In this document: in pieces, positions 45,393-58,600 of the stretch
Position numbering within the stretch: the stretch's first letter is position 1
Layout of the letters: every line of letters starts with the position of its first letter
Origin: Helianthus annuus
Lineage: Eukaryota; Streptophyta; Magnoliopsida; Asterales; Asteraceae
Assembly: GCF_002127325.2 (NCBI RefSeq)
Contig: NC_035444.2
Span: forward strand, 37,049,140 to 37,113,139
DNA: 64,000 nt
Direction of reading: 5' to 3'
Program-made: the position numbers and the translations under genes
The notes under the pieces: generated by a model
What the model saw: only the letters and a program-made list of their open reading frames with translations
What the model was told of the DNA's origin: nothing
Database searches by the model: none

Positions 45393-47060
45393 GACCCCCC
45401 GTAATGGGGCGTGTTTTGTAAAAAAAATTTCGAACAAAACGCCCGATTGCCACTACACACCGGCGTGATTCGACGTTATTTTGGACGATTTTGTATTTGG
45501 CGTTTTTTGAATCATGCTTCAAGGGGGTTTGACTGGCCAATAAGAAACTAGCAACGGCTAGTAACAACTAGTTTGAATTTTTTTTATTTTTTAAAAACCT
45601 TTCACCTATATATATAAACTCCTTCAAATTTAAACATCAAAACTCTCTCAAAAACACTACCATTTTATAAAAAAAATGAAGGATTCCTATAGTTCTTCAT
45701 CCATGGTAAATTTTTACTAGAAAGAGTTTTTTGCGGATGACGATAAATCCACCGATGAGGAGGTCGAACAAGAGGCGGTTACGAGTGCTTGTCAACTATA
45801 ATGTTTACATTTTTTTTTTGTCGCGATACAATTCCTATACTTTACTATAATGTTTACATTTTTTTAGGCTTATGTTTGTGTAAGTTTTTTTTATAAAGGT
45901 ATTATTGATTTGTATGGTGCGCGTTATCTTAGAACGCCCACATGGGACGACCTTCAAAAGATCTGCGAGGTACATTCGGCGGAGCATGGTTTGCTTGGTA
46001 TGATCGGGAGCTTGGATTGCATGCATTGGCATTGGGATAACTGCCCGACCGCATGGCGAGGCCAACACACACGGGGTGACCAAAAAGGACCCACTGTTAT
46101 TCTTCAGGCGGTTGCCTCACAGGACCTTTGGGTTTGGTCGGCTTACTTTGGCGTGGTCGGGTTATGCAATGATATAAATGTCTTTGAACAATCTCCGTTG
46201 TTAGAGGATTGTATTTCTGGCAGAGCTCTAAAAGCGTCATTTTACGCAAATGGAAACTACTACCCTCATGGATATTATTTGTGCGACGGAATTTATCCTA
46301 GGTATTCGATTGTCGTGAAGACGTTTAGTGATCCTATTGATGAAAAAATAGCATACTTTAAAAAGGTACAAGAGTCTTCAAGAAAAGACATTGAGAGATG
46401 CTTTTGGGTTCTTAAACAACGATGGCAATATTTGAGAAATCCTTGTCGTGCATGGACCAAGCAAAAAATGAGAAATGCTATTTACGCTTGTATAATCATG
46501 CACAACATGATTTTGGAAGACGAAGGAAAGGTGATATGCCAGAATTAGGTGCCAGATAATCATACACAACATGATTTTGGGAGTTGCGTTACTTTAAAAA
46601 GGTACAAGAGTCTTCAAGAAAAGGAAACGCTTGTATAATCATGCACAACATGATTTTGGGAGTTGCATTACGAACCGTACCATTCCGCGTTAACGGTTGA
46701 TTTGGTACAACATGCATGGTCGGTTCAGTATGTACCACCTGAGGGTGAAGAAGAAACGGAGGACGAGGAAGACGAAGTTGGCGATGGTGAAGAAAGCGAA
46801 GACGAAAACTAATGTATCTTTTTTTTAATTTCGTCGGATTTTTTTTATTTCTAGTATTGTATTTTTTTTAATTTAAAGAAGTATTTTAAGTTTCAAATTA
46901 AAAAAAATTGTTTAATGATTGGAAGGGGCGTTATTGGGCATATTCCCACTACGCCATTTTTGCAATAACGCCCAATAATGCCCCCATGCTGACTGGACTG
47001 TCACGTGGCGCAAAACGCCTAAGGATAGGGGCATTATTCACTAAGCCACTACACGTGGTC
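45393..47060 (+). mobile_element. Degenerate PIF/Harbinger element with transposase, TSD TAA
   Basis: Ends are GACCCCCCGTAATGGGGC and the inverse of GACCACGTGTAGTGG, flanked by TAA (45390-45392 and 47061-47063). The 47721-48078 MITE has related ends (GACCATGTGTAGTGGGG), so it may derive from this family. At 1.7 kb it is shorter than a full PIF element and lacks ORF1. Confidence 0.75.
45676..46812 (+). pseudogene. PIF/Harbinger DDE transposase, internally deleted
   Basis: The start ATG is at 45676. An N-terminal acidic piece has an in-frame stop after 14 codons, and the following region is missing. From about 45910 the core is good: LGMIGSLDCMHWHWDNCP (first Asp), NDINVFEQSPL (second Asp region), YYLCDGIYP, DIERCFWVLKQRW (Glu) and CIIMHNMILEDE. 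The tail (46550-46700) repeats pieces of the core twice, and an acidic C-terminus ends at TAA 46810-46812. This HARBI1/ALP1-like nuclease family cuts at TIRs with TTA/TAA targets. The copy is dead. Confidence 0.8.
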
Positions 47061-47063
47061 TAA

Positions 47064-47372
47064 GGGTGATCGGGGCACTCGCGGGGAGTGGGTGCGGTGA
47101 CTCAATTCACCGCTCGGGAACACCGGCGCCATCGGTGCGGGGAGGGGGTGCGGGGAGGGAGATCGGGGAGGTATCACCGAAGAAGGAGAGAGGAGATGGT
47201 GGTGCCACCCTCATTTTCAACCAATCAATGATTTTCCTTTTTTTTAATAAAAAAACAAGTCACCTAAGATGGGGGTGTCGCCATCAAATTGGGGTGTGAG
47301 GGGAGTTTAAGAGAGGAGTTGACGTGGCATAATCTGATTGGGTATGCGTAAGAGAGAGTGCCCCTCTCACCC
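47064..47372. mobile_element. Harbinger-type MITE (309 bp), TSD TAA
   Basis: Ends GGGTGATCGGGGCACTC and the inverse GGGTGAGAGGGGCACTC are flanked by TAA (47061-47063 and 47373-47375). Its left TAA is the same one that flanks the neighbouring transposase element. Confidence 0.75.
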
Positions 47373-47375
47373 TAA

Positions 47376-47720
47376 TGTTTATCTTTGATAAATGTAATAT
47401 GATGTTTGTAGTACCAATTGAAAATATATACATCATAAAAGTTTATGATAATTTTTGTATTGCCTTGGTTAAGGTACTTTTTTGGATACTGTGAGGATGA
47501 AAATTTTGTTTTGTTAGTGGTGTTATGAATTTTGTTTTGGATAATTTTGATTTTTATGTTGTTGCTAATAGTATGAGTATGATTTGTTTTTATAACCAGT
47601 TGAAGCATATAAGTTGTTATATTTTACTTCATGTAGTTGTAAAATGTAGACAATTGTGTTAATTTTGACATTATAAGTGTTTTACATACATAGCTAATAC
47701 ATTTTTGTAATATATGTTTA
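47376..47720. other. AT-rich spacer between two MITEs
   Basis: No frame, repeat or motif of note was recognised. Base composition is strongly AT. Confidence 0.4.
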
Positions 47721-48078
47721 GACCATGTGTAGTGGGGTGTTTTTTTTTTAAAAAATAAAAAAAGCCCGAAAACGCCCATGCCCCATTACATAGGGCGTTA
47801 TTTAAAAAAAAAAATCAAAAAAAGCCCATTTGGGGTTGTTTTAAAAACGCCTTCCCCCACTTTCATCTTCCAATCATCTTTCATCTTTCACCTCCTTGTC
47901 CAATAAGATTTTTTAGGTTTTTTTTTTCTTTATTTTATTTAATGCCCCAATAATGCCTCATCCCCACTACACCCATTTTAGAAAACGTCCAATAATGCCC
48001 CTTTGCTGACTGGACCGCCACATGGCGTAAAATGCCCCATGGTGGGGGCATTATTTTCCCCTTCCACCACACATGGTC
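47721..48078. mobile_element. Harbinger-type MITE (358 bp), TSD TTA
   Basis: Ends are GACCATGTGTAGTGGGG and the inverse CCACCACACATGGTC, with TTA at 47718-47720 and 48079-48081. The interior shares ATAATGCC, GCTGACTGGAC and CATGGCG blocks with the right end of the transposase element at 45393-47060. It is a deletion derivative or cousin of it. Confidence 0.8.
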
Positions 48079-48246
48079 TTACAATAACCTTCAAAAATTT
48101 TAATGGCCCTTTTTTGGCTTGTACTAGTTTTCATTAAAACCCGTTCTGATCCAAACCACAATGTGCATTCTTTTCTAAAACAACCCGCCATTTGAATCCA
48201 TCCTATCCAGCTTGTTTTGCCTGAAAGATTAGATACTTAGATTATA

Positions 48247-48544
48247 GTTTAATTTATGTTTTGGCCCCTGTGGTTATATTACTTTTACTATATTAGCTCA
48301 AAATAAAAAAAAAATTACACATCTGCTCTCATAGTTTCTATAACTAACCATTTTGGCCCCTAAGTCTAGAGATCATAGGGGCCAAAATAGTTAGTTATAG
48401 AGACCATGGGGGCTAAAATGGTTAGACTTAAGGGCCAAAATAGTTAGTTATAGAGAACATGAAGGCATATATGTTAAAAATTCATATTTTAGGCTAATGT
48501 AGTAAAAGTGATATAACCACAGGGGCCAAAAACGTAATTTACTC
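48247..48544. mobile_element. Foldback MITE (298 bp), 9-bp TSD TAGATTATA
   Basis: The two arms of about 115 bp are inverted copies (TTTGGCCCCTGTGGTTATAT and its inverse). A perfect 9-bp duplication TAGATTATA (48238-48246 and 48545-48553) fits a Mutator-type element. It is non-coding. Confidence 0.85.
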
Positions 48545-48553
48545 TAGATTATA

Positions 48554-49090
48554 AATATGTGAATTTCATATATACACCTCTCATTCTCCCATCTTGCCCA
48601 AAAACTCAAGGGATGGTTTCCCCAAACCATTTAAAAAAACAATAAAAAGTATGATTGGTTGACATATGTGGGCCCTCCTATTACCTCCGTCCCCTCACCA
48701 TTCCCTGCATGCGACATATGTTCACCGCTCAACCTCCACCCTTTCCCTTCCCCACGCAGCAAAACTTCACGGCGGCACATACCCGTGCAGCAAAACCTTT
48801 CCCTGCAAGCACTTGCCGCGACCACCCCGTACACCCTAAGCGGGTTATCGATAATGTATTTAATAGTGAGTGAGTTTTGCAAGTAAATAATACACTGTAG
48901 CAAAACTAACATTATCATAACTAATAAAGTAAATGGAAAAAAACAAAAAAAACAAAAAAACAAAAAAAAAAGAAACACATGCACGTTTTTTTCTTCTAAA
49001 TAATTTTACGGGTTAACAGTTTAACCCGAACCCGATCCGATCCCGATCCTGATCCGCTTTTTTTAAATGGCAACAGTTATATAGAGGCAT
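48554..49090. other. Intergenic sequence upstream of the 49.1 kb promoter-like block
   Basis: It contains a C-rich segment (48680-48840) with no supported frame and A-rich runs (48940-48975). Nothing else was recognised. Confidence 0.4.
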
Positions 49091-49091
49091 C

Positions 49092-49175
49092 ATGGGCCTG
49101 GGCCTTGCAAGTGAAATCCTAGGGTTTTCCAGGTTTAAACACACACACACGCACGTTCGTTCTTTATAAGCCGCA
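49092..49175 (+). promoter_or_regulatory. Promoter-like block: two TGGGCC site II motifs, telo box, TATA
   Basis: TGGGCC occurs twice at 49093-49104, a reverse telo box (TAGGGTTT) at 49120-49127 and TTTATAAG at 49163-49170, followed by a CT/CA-rich leader-like stretch. This arrangement is typical of plant genes for translation components and some snoRNA clusters. Confidence 0.5.
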
Positions 49176-49330
49176 CTTCATCTCCATTATTCGACCCAAC
49201 CTCAAATTCCCCAAATCACAACCTAGCCTTTTCAACCATCAGCTACATTAGATCTACAGATTTCAAAGCCAGATGAAGAATATGGATTACATTCTCACGA
49301 CGGTCGTCTGAGAATCACACCTTTTCGTAG
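49176..49330 (+). other. Putative transcribed leader with a 12-codon ORF, product unknown
   Basis: Downstream of the TATA-like box comes a leader-like sequence and then a tiny ORF (ATG at 49273, MKNMDYILTTVV and stop). No longer frame follows within reach. It may be the first exon of a gene whose other exons I cannot identify, a non-coding RNA, or a promoter remnant. Confidence 0.3.
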
Positions 49331-50684
49331 GGTTTGATTAATTGATGTATTCATCCACTTGTTCTGATGCTTTGCAATCTTTCTGTTTATTATTTTCCTT
49401 ATTCCACTTCATGAATGTTTGGCGAGCATAGTGATGAATGTTTTATACAATCCGATCATTTCATGAATGGAAATATCAAACCTCCTACTCATTCTGAATG
49501 CTCCTTTTATTTTAATGATTTCTAGATCTGTTGAGAAGCTTTTATAAACTAAAATCTAAATATATAAACAAATTATTGTATTTTGTTACAAATTCTATGT
49601 ATTTAAATGCCCAATGATGGAAAATCATTATAATTGAAGAGGTTATTTGACGAAGCTTTTTGTCGGTGGTCGTTTGTTTACCACAAACAAAGTTTTTTTA
49701 TTCACAAGCACACACCGACACAAAATGTTTTTTTTTTTTTTTTGTGGTGAGTGAATGGTTATTTGATGAATTGCTGAAATCGAATGTAAATCCTTGTATG
49801 ATTCATTGCTATGAGATCTGAGGGCTTTTTTTAGTTTATAAAAATAAGCACATTCGAAGGCTTGATAAACGCAAAATGGTATAAAGTTTGTTGAGCTCAA
49901 AAGTTGTGCGAGAGTTTATGTTGTCAAGTTTGTTAGTTATTGTTTACCAGCTTTTTTTGCTTGGTTGGTGATTTCTGAATTTGACGAAAATTTAATAGCA
50001 TCAATTGATCAGGATCTCTAGTGATCAGACCTAAATAAATGTTTTCTTATTGCAATGGGTTTAATTATTTGTAGAATTATTTATTTATTTATCTTTTGCT
50101 AACAGGTTGTTGGATTCACATGTTTATTTTTAATGTTGTTAAGCATTAGTTGTTAGGTAATTGACAGTAACTTGGGAGTGTGGATCTGGCAATGTTATGA
50201 GGGGGCGGGTGCTGTGCGGTCGGGTACATTGGTGCACCTTAGCGCCACTGACATGTCATGGTTGCGGAGCTACGGTGGATTCGTCATAAGGCTTCTGCCC
50301 CAAGAGTCAAGATCTTGAAATGTGCTGAAAAAATCGTGTATTGATAATTAGAATTAGTGTTAAAAAGTATACTGATGATTTGTGAACAGATTAATTGTGT
50401 TAATACGTTGCATACATTTGTGAAATGTGTTTTCTATTCTGTTTACATTGGAACAATTTACATGTTATGTAGTTTATTATTTGTTCTTTCATGGTGTACA
50501 TTTTATAAATTGATGCAAATGAATGAATAGATGAGTAAAATCAAATTACCATCGTTTGTGTTTTTTTTAAAATATACATAGTTAACCCATAGATAATTAA
50601 AATATAGACAAAATATCAAATACAAATACCTTTATCATTCAAAACGTACGATTATAGTGAAAAGGTAAAAAATGTGAAACCATT
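49331..50684. other. AT-rich region with one GC-richer island
   Basis: Mostly AT-rich. The stretch at about 50165-50340 is less AT-rich and could be an exon or ncRNA segment (a short frame ends in KASAPRVKILKCAEKIVY), but no family is recognised. Confidence 0.3.
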
Positions 50685-50992
50685 GTCGTAATTATTTACT
50701 CGTAGAGTAATTATCAAAATTATCCTATAAATGATCTAGGTTAATTTTGTAAAAAGTTATTATAGGTTAATTTTGATCTATTTACTCTACAAATGATCTT
50801 ATATGTTAATTTTGATCTTATAAGATAATTTTAATCTTGTAAGGTAATTTTATAGAGTATCATAATCATTCTACAAGTGTATTAAAATTACTCTAAAAGA
50901 ACATTTTACAAAATTACCCTATAAGATCAAGGTTACCCTACAAGATCATTTGTAGAGTAATTTTGATAATTACCATACGAGCAAATAATAAC
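50685..50992. mobile_element. Foldback MITE, about 308 bp
   Basis: The left arm (ATTTACTCGTAGAGTAATTA) and right arm (inverse: ATTTGCTCGTATGGTAATTA) are inverted over 50 bases or more. The interior has repeated TTAATTTTGATCT and its inverse. Target duplication is not resolved. Confidence 0.65.
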
Positions 50993-51626
50993 AAAAATGC
51001 CATCGTGTTTTTTTTTAACTCTTAAAATATAACATGATTATTATTACGCGGTTTACACATTTATGTATTTTATTTTAACAACTTACTAGACGATTGGGAA
51101 AAATGCTTGGGAAACTAATAAGCAGTACTAGACGGTTGGGAAAAATGCTTAGAAAACTAATAAGCAGTTATTTTCAAAAGTGAAAGTGTTGCGAGGGTAC
51201 TCACACAACAAGTTGGGTTTTTTTTTTTTTTTTTTTTTTTTTTACATAGCACAAGAATGGAGATTAGAAACTTGAGAGAAAATAGAATAGAATTTGGACT
51301 TTTAATTCATCTCTATATTTTATTCTAACGAGAATATCCTTTTTAAAGGATTACAAAACTTAACAAGATAGAAAACATGGGGATCATGGCATAAACCACT
51401 TCCTCCTTCGACCCACTACCAAGTACCTACCTACCACCATAATTGGAATTCGAATTAACTAATTACGTAGACTTAGTAAATAACATGCAACATGTTGGGT
51501 TAACTAAAAATATAAATAACGCAACTCCTTTTTCTTTTAAATGGTCATAAAACTTAAATAATCTATTCATGCCTTTTAGGTCCCTAACATTCTTACACTA
51601 CATGTTGTGTTAACTAAAAACAAGGC
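50993..51626. other. AT-rich intergenic region with a short tandem duplication and poly-T
   Basis: A 42-43 bp unit (ACTAGACGATTGGGAAAAAT...) is present twice at about 51087-51171. A run of 23 T lies at 51221-51243. The tract may be the tail of a minus-strand retroposed sequence, but no other support was found. Confidence 0.5.
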
Positions 51627-51749
51627 AACCAATGGGGTGGTGGTTCATTGGCAAAGACAAAACCTTTAAACACCTTGAGAGGGGGAGGTCTTGGGTTCAA
51701 GTCCCACAAACGACAGAAATAAAAGAAATTTGCCATTAAAAAAAAAAAA
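51627..51749 (+). mobile_element. Short tRNA-derived SINE (about 123 bp)
   Basis: It has A-box-like TGGTTCATTGGC, a B-box GGTTCAAGTCC and a 3' A run. ACTAAAAACAAGGC flanks both sides (51613-51626 and 51751-51764). It is of a different family from the SINE at 43139. Confidence 0.8.
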
Positions 51750-51764
51750 AACTAAAAACAAGGC

Positions 51765-52640
51765 CACATCACTACCTACCACGTAGGCTTTTACCCGCTT
51801 ACTAAACTGACCTATTAACGAATGTGTTATGAGTTGACGAATATTAAAAAAAAAAAGTTTGATTGGTTACGGGGTGTACCCCAATTAAATTCAGCCTCTT
51901 GGGTGTTATTGACTTATTGTGTTGACGGAGGAAGTCAGGAAGCAACTCCATGGTTGGTGCTTGGACTTGTTGTGCATTAACGGGCACCGTCAACTTATGT
52001 AGACATACGTGAGAATGCTATCAAATAACCATTGGGTTACACGTGATGTATGATAGACATACGTGAGAATGCTATCAAATAACCATATATAAGTAGGAGT
52101 TAACGTGCGAATGGTACGAATAATTAGAGTAATTATGCTTAAACTAGAGTAATTATTAATACGCTACAGGTTGAAAGCGTAACAATAATTACTCTAGTTA
52201 TTTGTACCATTCACACATTAGTATTTGCTCCCAACACTTATTAAGTAAGTATTGGTTTAAGAAAGATGTGTCGGCGTGAGCATTTGTTGCTCGACTTGTA
52301 GGGTAAACCCTAAGGCTGTCATTCGGAGTACTTTATAGTTTCTATGGGTTGCATGCAAGTATGTGAAGTAATGAAGTATAAATGCAACTTTGTTTTGTAT
52401 GAACATTTATAATGTGGAGATCTTGACTGCATAGTTATGGGTGATGCCCGATCATATCCGAACACCAGTCTTAGATCAGATTAGTGTAAAAAACAACCCA
52501 AACTCAGCATATCAGAAAAAAAAAAAAGAAGAAAAAAGTGATTGTAATGTTACAACGGAAATCAGAGGTTTTGACAAGAATGTAATGTTTTTTTTACCAT
52601 AGGATTGATGATCCAAAAAAAGTAATTGCTGTGTTTCACT
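51765..52640. other. 3' flank of the LIN-like gene
   Basis: A 32-bp sequence containing AGACATACGTGAGAATGC occurs twice at about 52001-52085. A small imperfect foldback lies at about 52105-52205 (GAATGGTAC...GTACCATTC). The right part should contain the 3' UTR of the gene ending at 52641. There are no other genes. Confidence 0.5.
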
Positions 52641-55600
52641 TCAATTTAACTCCCAAGCCTGAAATGAACATCAAATAAAACATCTTATTATTAAGTTAAA
52701 TCTACAAGATGTTACAAACAAAACCTTAAGCATATATGTCTTTTGCAAATATTGTATTTAACCGGTAAAAATATAATTTTCATATTATTTAAAAAACCAA
52801 TTCTGTACCAAACCAACTAATTTACACCATTTTTATCAATTACTAAATATCTTTTATGTTCCCTAAATTAAAATCATTGTTGGTGACTAAAAGACGTGTT
52901 TCTAACCTGAATTTTTCCATCAGAAGAACCAGCAAATAACATTTCTCCTTCAGCATCTGATGCCAAAGATGTAATTTTGGTGATCCCTGATCTCATCTTC
53001 ATGGAAACAACTCTGGTCAACCTTTCTTTTAACCACACCTCAATTGTCCCATTTTTTGTTGCTCCAAATATAAAATCATTATTCACAGCCAAACTATGGA
53101 TGTCGAATGCAATCGACAACGATCCCACTAACACCCTGCTCGTTATAGAGAATACCTACCACATTCAAAGTTATTATTATAAGTATTTAAAGTTTCATTT
53201 TTTGGTCAAATCCATAAAAAAAGAAGTAAAGTGAATGATATAAAACTAAGCCTGGCATAACGGGTGCCGGCGGGTCATGGGTCAAAACAGGTCGTTTCAA
53301 AATATATAAATTGGTTCAGGGACAAAAGAACAAGACCCTGTTCGTGTTCGTTTGTTAAGGAAATATATGTGTTCGTTTTTGTTAATTTTAAGCAACAAAT
53401 GCAAACGAACACAAACGAATGTCCATGAACACCAGTGGAAACAAACGAACACAAACAAGTGTTCATGAACATATGTAGTAAGTAATACACTGATACTTAT
53501 TAAATATTTTATTTGTCGGAATTTTAAAACATTTAAATAAAATATAAAAACTAAAAACACTAATGAACTGCCAAACACAATCGAACATAAATGAACACGT
53601 TAGTGAACGTTCACAAACATAAACGAACAAACGCGGCTTTTGTTCATGTTCGTTCATTTAACTAAACAAACGAAATTTCGTTCGTGTTAGTTCATTTATA
53701 AAGGACTGAACACAAACGAACTTCCCGCCGAACGGTTCATGAACGGTTCATTGAACGTTTGTTTGTTTGCAGCCCTACTTTTAAGTACCTTTCCTGCTGT
53801 TCCATCTACTGATGTCCCACCGGTATACAGAAGGTCATCATGGATGCATATGGAATTAATCGACTGTTTTCCCAACAATTTCCGTGTCCCTGAGTAAAAC
53901 GTAGTCGTTGATGTTTTTGGCAAATTGGTTTCCTGAAATGTTTCATAGTATCACAAAAAATCAACCACAAATTGTATTTAACAATAACATAGGAATCAAA
54001 TAAGTTGCGTGCATTGACGTAATAACGTAATACTCACCAGTATACTGAAACCACTGCATCCACAGTACAGTTTATCTCCAATCATATCAATACATTTGAC
54101 CGATTGTTTGAAATTGATATGCTTCGTAACACCGGACCACCCGAAAACCTAGAGAATATGAAATTTAGTCAACGGTTTCATATTGCAAATTTTGTATATT
54201 AACTGTGAATATACACAACAAATAGTTCTATCATTACGTATTTAAGGCTGCAAATGAACTGAACGTTCAGCAAACAGTTCGTGAACCGTTCGGCTGTGTT
54301 CGTTCGTTTAATAAATGAACGGACACAAACAAGAAATTTCATTAGTTAAATGAACGAACATGAACAGAGGTCGTGTTCGTTCGTTTATGTTCGTGAACGT
54401 TCGGTAACATGTTCGTTTAGTTAAATTCACATTGTATTGCATGTTTTCAGCTTTAAAGAACTAACCTTAACTCCGGCACCTTGAGAGAAAAAATAAGCGA
54501 AATTCGCGTCTGCTGTTAAGCCATGGACCGATTCTTTAACATCGTGAACTTGAATGCAATGAATTCCTTCTGGTTTGACTACCCATACCTAATGATGAAA
54601 CAAATTAATACAGTTAGCAAAAAGTTATATTAATCCTTATAACATAAAAATATGGAAAAAGATGGCATACCCGTATAGTTTTATCCAACGAACCACTATA
54701 AAGTTTATCACGTGAAGGTGGAATATAGAGGCATGTGACAGCCTTTGAATGCTCACGGACCTCTTGAATTAACCGCAAATCCCTTTTATTAGCATCCCAT
54801 ACCTACATACAAACATTAATGACATTATATATATAACATTTGTAAGAACACTTTTCACTGTAGCGATTGTCAAATCAGCTACAATGGTTTGGTGTTTTTT
54901 TTTTCTTTTATTTTATTTTTGGTTTTTTCTCTTTTGTGTCACTCAAATTTCAGTATTGTCACTTACACCCCCTCAGGTATCTAAAAACTTTGTAAGATGT
55001 CATTTTACCCGCCCTCGAGTTTTACGTGCTTATATTTATCTCATCATCATCATCATACTCAGTAAATCCCACCAATAGCAAAGCTAAGGTAGGGTCTAAG
55101 GAGGGTAAGATGTAGACAGCCTTGCCTCTACCCCGTAGGAATAGAGAGACTGCTTCCAGTGAGACCCCCGGCTTGATAGTAGTTTTGCATCAAACCTTGG
55201 ACAAAAGGCACATAAAACTTGGCAATCGGGACAAAGACTGATTGGTGCATGTACCCCCTTGTCTTTCGGCTATCAACGCCACTACATGATGCATGATTAA
55301 CCGTCCACCGCTTTTAACGTTATTTTCACGAAATTAGTAAAATAACGTTAAAATTAGTGCAATTTCACTTTTTCCCCCTAGGCGCCACACATATATACAT
55401 TATATGTGCCCACCGCAAGCGGAGCGTATATATTTATGTATGTTGGTCAAATACAATATGTTTTCCTGCTTATATTTATGTAAATTTTTGGTTTGTCTAC
55501 GTTCTGTTATAAATTATATTTTTATGTAGTCGGCCAAATATAATATGTTTCCGTGCTTATTTTTATGTACGAATCGGGCAAATATAATATGCACCAATCA

Positions 55601-58600
55601 GTGGGCAGTATAAATTCAAGCTATTTTACGTTTCGACGCAATCGCAACGCACGGTACCATTCTTTAACATAAAAAAACTTTGTTCTCCTGCGTGCTTATT
55701 TTGAAGTACGTTTCGGTATAAACCAAAGTTAATGCGTGGTACCATTTTTAACTTAAAATAATACTTTTTTATCGATAATGAGTCAGGGAAAATATAATAC
55801 GTTTTCGTGCTTATATGTATGTACGTTTTCAATTGGTCTACGTTTTGATGTGAACTTTTTTCGGAAACGAGCCAGGTCAAATATTTGACAGTACAAATTC
55901 GAGTTACTTTAAGTTCCGACGCCGCTGCAACGTGCGGCGGGTCAAAATACTAGTTCATATATAAATATGATGCTACATCTAGTAATCTGTACTGTAAATT
56001 TTTTTGGATCCATACCTTAATCGTTCCATCAGAATGGCTGCTTATCACACGACTTTTTACATGAATCAACGATAAAACTTCTCCATTCATTGATGAATCC
56101 GACTCGAATCCTTCTGAAGCCGACCACATTTCTGCCTGGAATTAACATAACAAGAAATTTATCATGAAAGAACGTGTGCTATAAAAGTATCAGTATTATC
56201 GTTCCAAACTTACCGCATTAACGGATGGCAAGTTCATCAACGTTTTCATTATATCACCGACAATCACAGAGTTTTTCTTGAGTTTTCTTAAGGTTTTGTA
56301 CATCGTTTTAGCATAGCCACCAATGTCACCAAGTGCACCTTAACAATAACGCGGGAGTTAGATAGATTACTTCTAAAAGTAAGAGTAAAGTACACGGACG
56401 GTCCCTGTGGTTAACCCACATTTTGGATTTGTCCCTGGCTTTTCAAAGGTACACGGATGGTCCCTGTGGTTTGCACTTTGTAACGCATTTAGTCCCCAAC
56501 CAACAAATCTTAGTAGGTCCAAGAATGCGTTACAAATTGCAAATCATAGGGACCATCCATGACTAAATGCATTACAAAGTGCAAACCACAGGGACCATCC
56601 GTGTACTTTTGGAAAGCTAGGGAACGAATCCAAAATTTTTGTAATCCACAGGGACCATCCGTTTACTTTAAAAATAAATTCTTTTTTACCTGGATCACTA
56701 ATGAAACTTCTCAAAGCAACGGTTGCTAAAATCTTGTCTTCGAGGTTCTTAGACGATTGTAGTATGTGTATGTATTGGTTTAGCAATGACCTACGTGCAG
56801 TATCTCTTACGCCAGTGTCTGGCAGATTATAAAGCATGTATACTAGCCATGTGGCGATAACAAGACACTTTTTTGCTATATTTATTGATTTACTCTTGAG
56901 ACATTGTTCTAATGCTTCAAAAATAACGCCTTTTTCATGGTTGCAAAGTACAAAAGCTACCCTTTTTTCCCAAGAATATGCAGCTTTCTCCTCCTCTTGA
57001 TCCTAAAAACAAGTGAAAGTTTAGGAATGTAACAGAAAACAAATATGGAAGAGTTAAAAAAAATAAAATAAAAGAGTAAAATGCCATTTTCGTCCAAAGG
57101 CTTGTTTTTCCGTATCCGGAGCCAAAAGGTTGCAATCTTGCCTTTTTCATCTGGCTCGTTAACTCCATCCATTTTTCTCCGTTAAGTCGGGTATTTTCGT
57201 CTTTTTTGTTAAATTAAAGGGCAATTTGGTATTTTTCACTTTATGTACAAGCATTTAAAATACCCCTGGCCGAATCAATTAGACCGAATTACCCTTTAAG
57301 TTAATAAAAAAGACGGAAATACCTCTGACTTAACGAAGAAAAATGGATGGAGTTAACGGGCCGGATGAAAATTGCAAGATTTCAAACCTTTTGGATTCAG
57401 ATGCGGAAAAACAAACCTTTGGACGAAAAGCGCAAAACTGACCAAACCTCAGAGATGAAAATGGCATTTTACTCAAAATATAAAAACACAAACCATTTTC
57501 ATTTTTTCGTTTTCCATAAAAGCTTCATACGGTTTATTAAACCCAGCCAGATTAAGTAACCACGCTTCAGTATAAGATTTCCCCGAAAGAGACGATAACG
57601 CATCAAGAGCCATAAGTTGTAAATTTGGGAAATCTTTTTTCTGGAGCATGTCAGTTAGCGTATCGATTGCTTCCTCTCGGTAAATACTCATTTTCCGAGG
57701 CTCAACCTACAAAAAAATATAACTTTATTTACAAAACATATCGATTTCAAATAATAAACTCGATGTAGCTAACCAGTATATCAAGCTGAAGAAGAAGTGA
57801 AGCAACAGCAGGCTGTTGCTCCATTGGTGCATTCTGTAAATAGACAAGAAGAGTGTGCATTGTGCTAAATGCTCCTTCATCTTTTATTATTTGTAATATC
57901 TGATTGCTCAATGTTCTCCTGCAGCATAGATTAAGAATATAAATTTGTATAGATTTTAATAACTATAAGTAGTATCATAGGGAGAAGAGTTAACTGCCAT
58001 TTTCGGATTTTGGTCCTTGTGGTTTATGCCGGTGCAGGCCAAATTTCAAATTTGTACCATTTCCGTCCCTGACATTCTTGAAACATGCCAGTTCCGTCCA
58101 AAAAACTAACGTCTATTAAAACCTACTGTTTAATGAAGGGTAAAACTGTCATTTTCCTGTTTTATTAATCCGCCTTTTTAAACCCTATTAATAGGGTTTA
58201 AAAAAATAAAAATGACGTTTTTACCCTTCATTTCACGGCAGGTTTTAACAGACATTTAAGTAAAATGCCATTTTCGTTCCTGAGGTTTGACCAGTTTTGC
58301 GATTTTCATCCAAAGGTTTGTTCTTTTTGCATCTGGATCCAAAAGGTTTGAAATCTTGCCATTTTCATCCGGCTTGTTAACTCCATCCATTTTTCTCCGT
58401 TAAGTCGGGGGTATTTCCGTCTTTTGCGTTAACTTAAAGAGCAATTCGGTCTTTTAAAATAAATTGAAAAAGACCGAATTGCCCTTTAAGTTAGCCAAAA
58501 AGACAGAAGTACCCCTGACTTAACGGAGAAAAATGGATGCAGTTAACGAGCCGGATGGAAATGGCAGATTTCAAACCTTTTGGATCCAGATGAGGAAAAA

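Noticed and set aside
49260..49310. Possible C/D box snoRNA (AGATGAAGA ... CTGAG)
   Set aside because: The box C match is imperfect and no terminal stem was found. It is mentioned only as part of the promoter-like locus.
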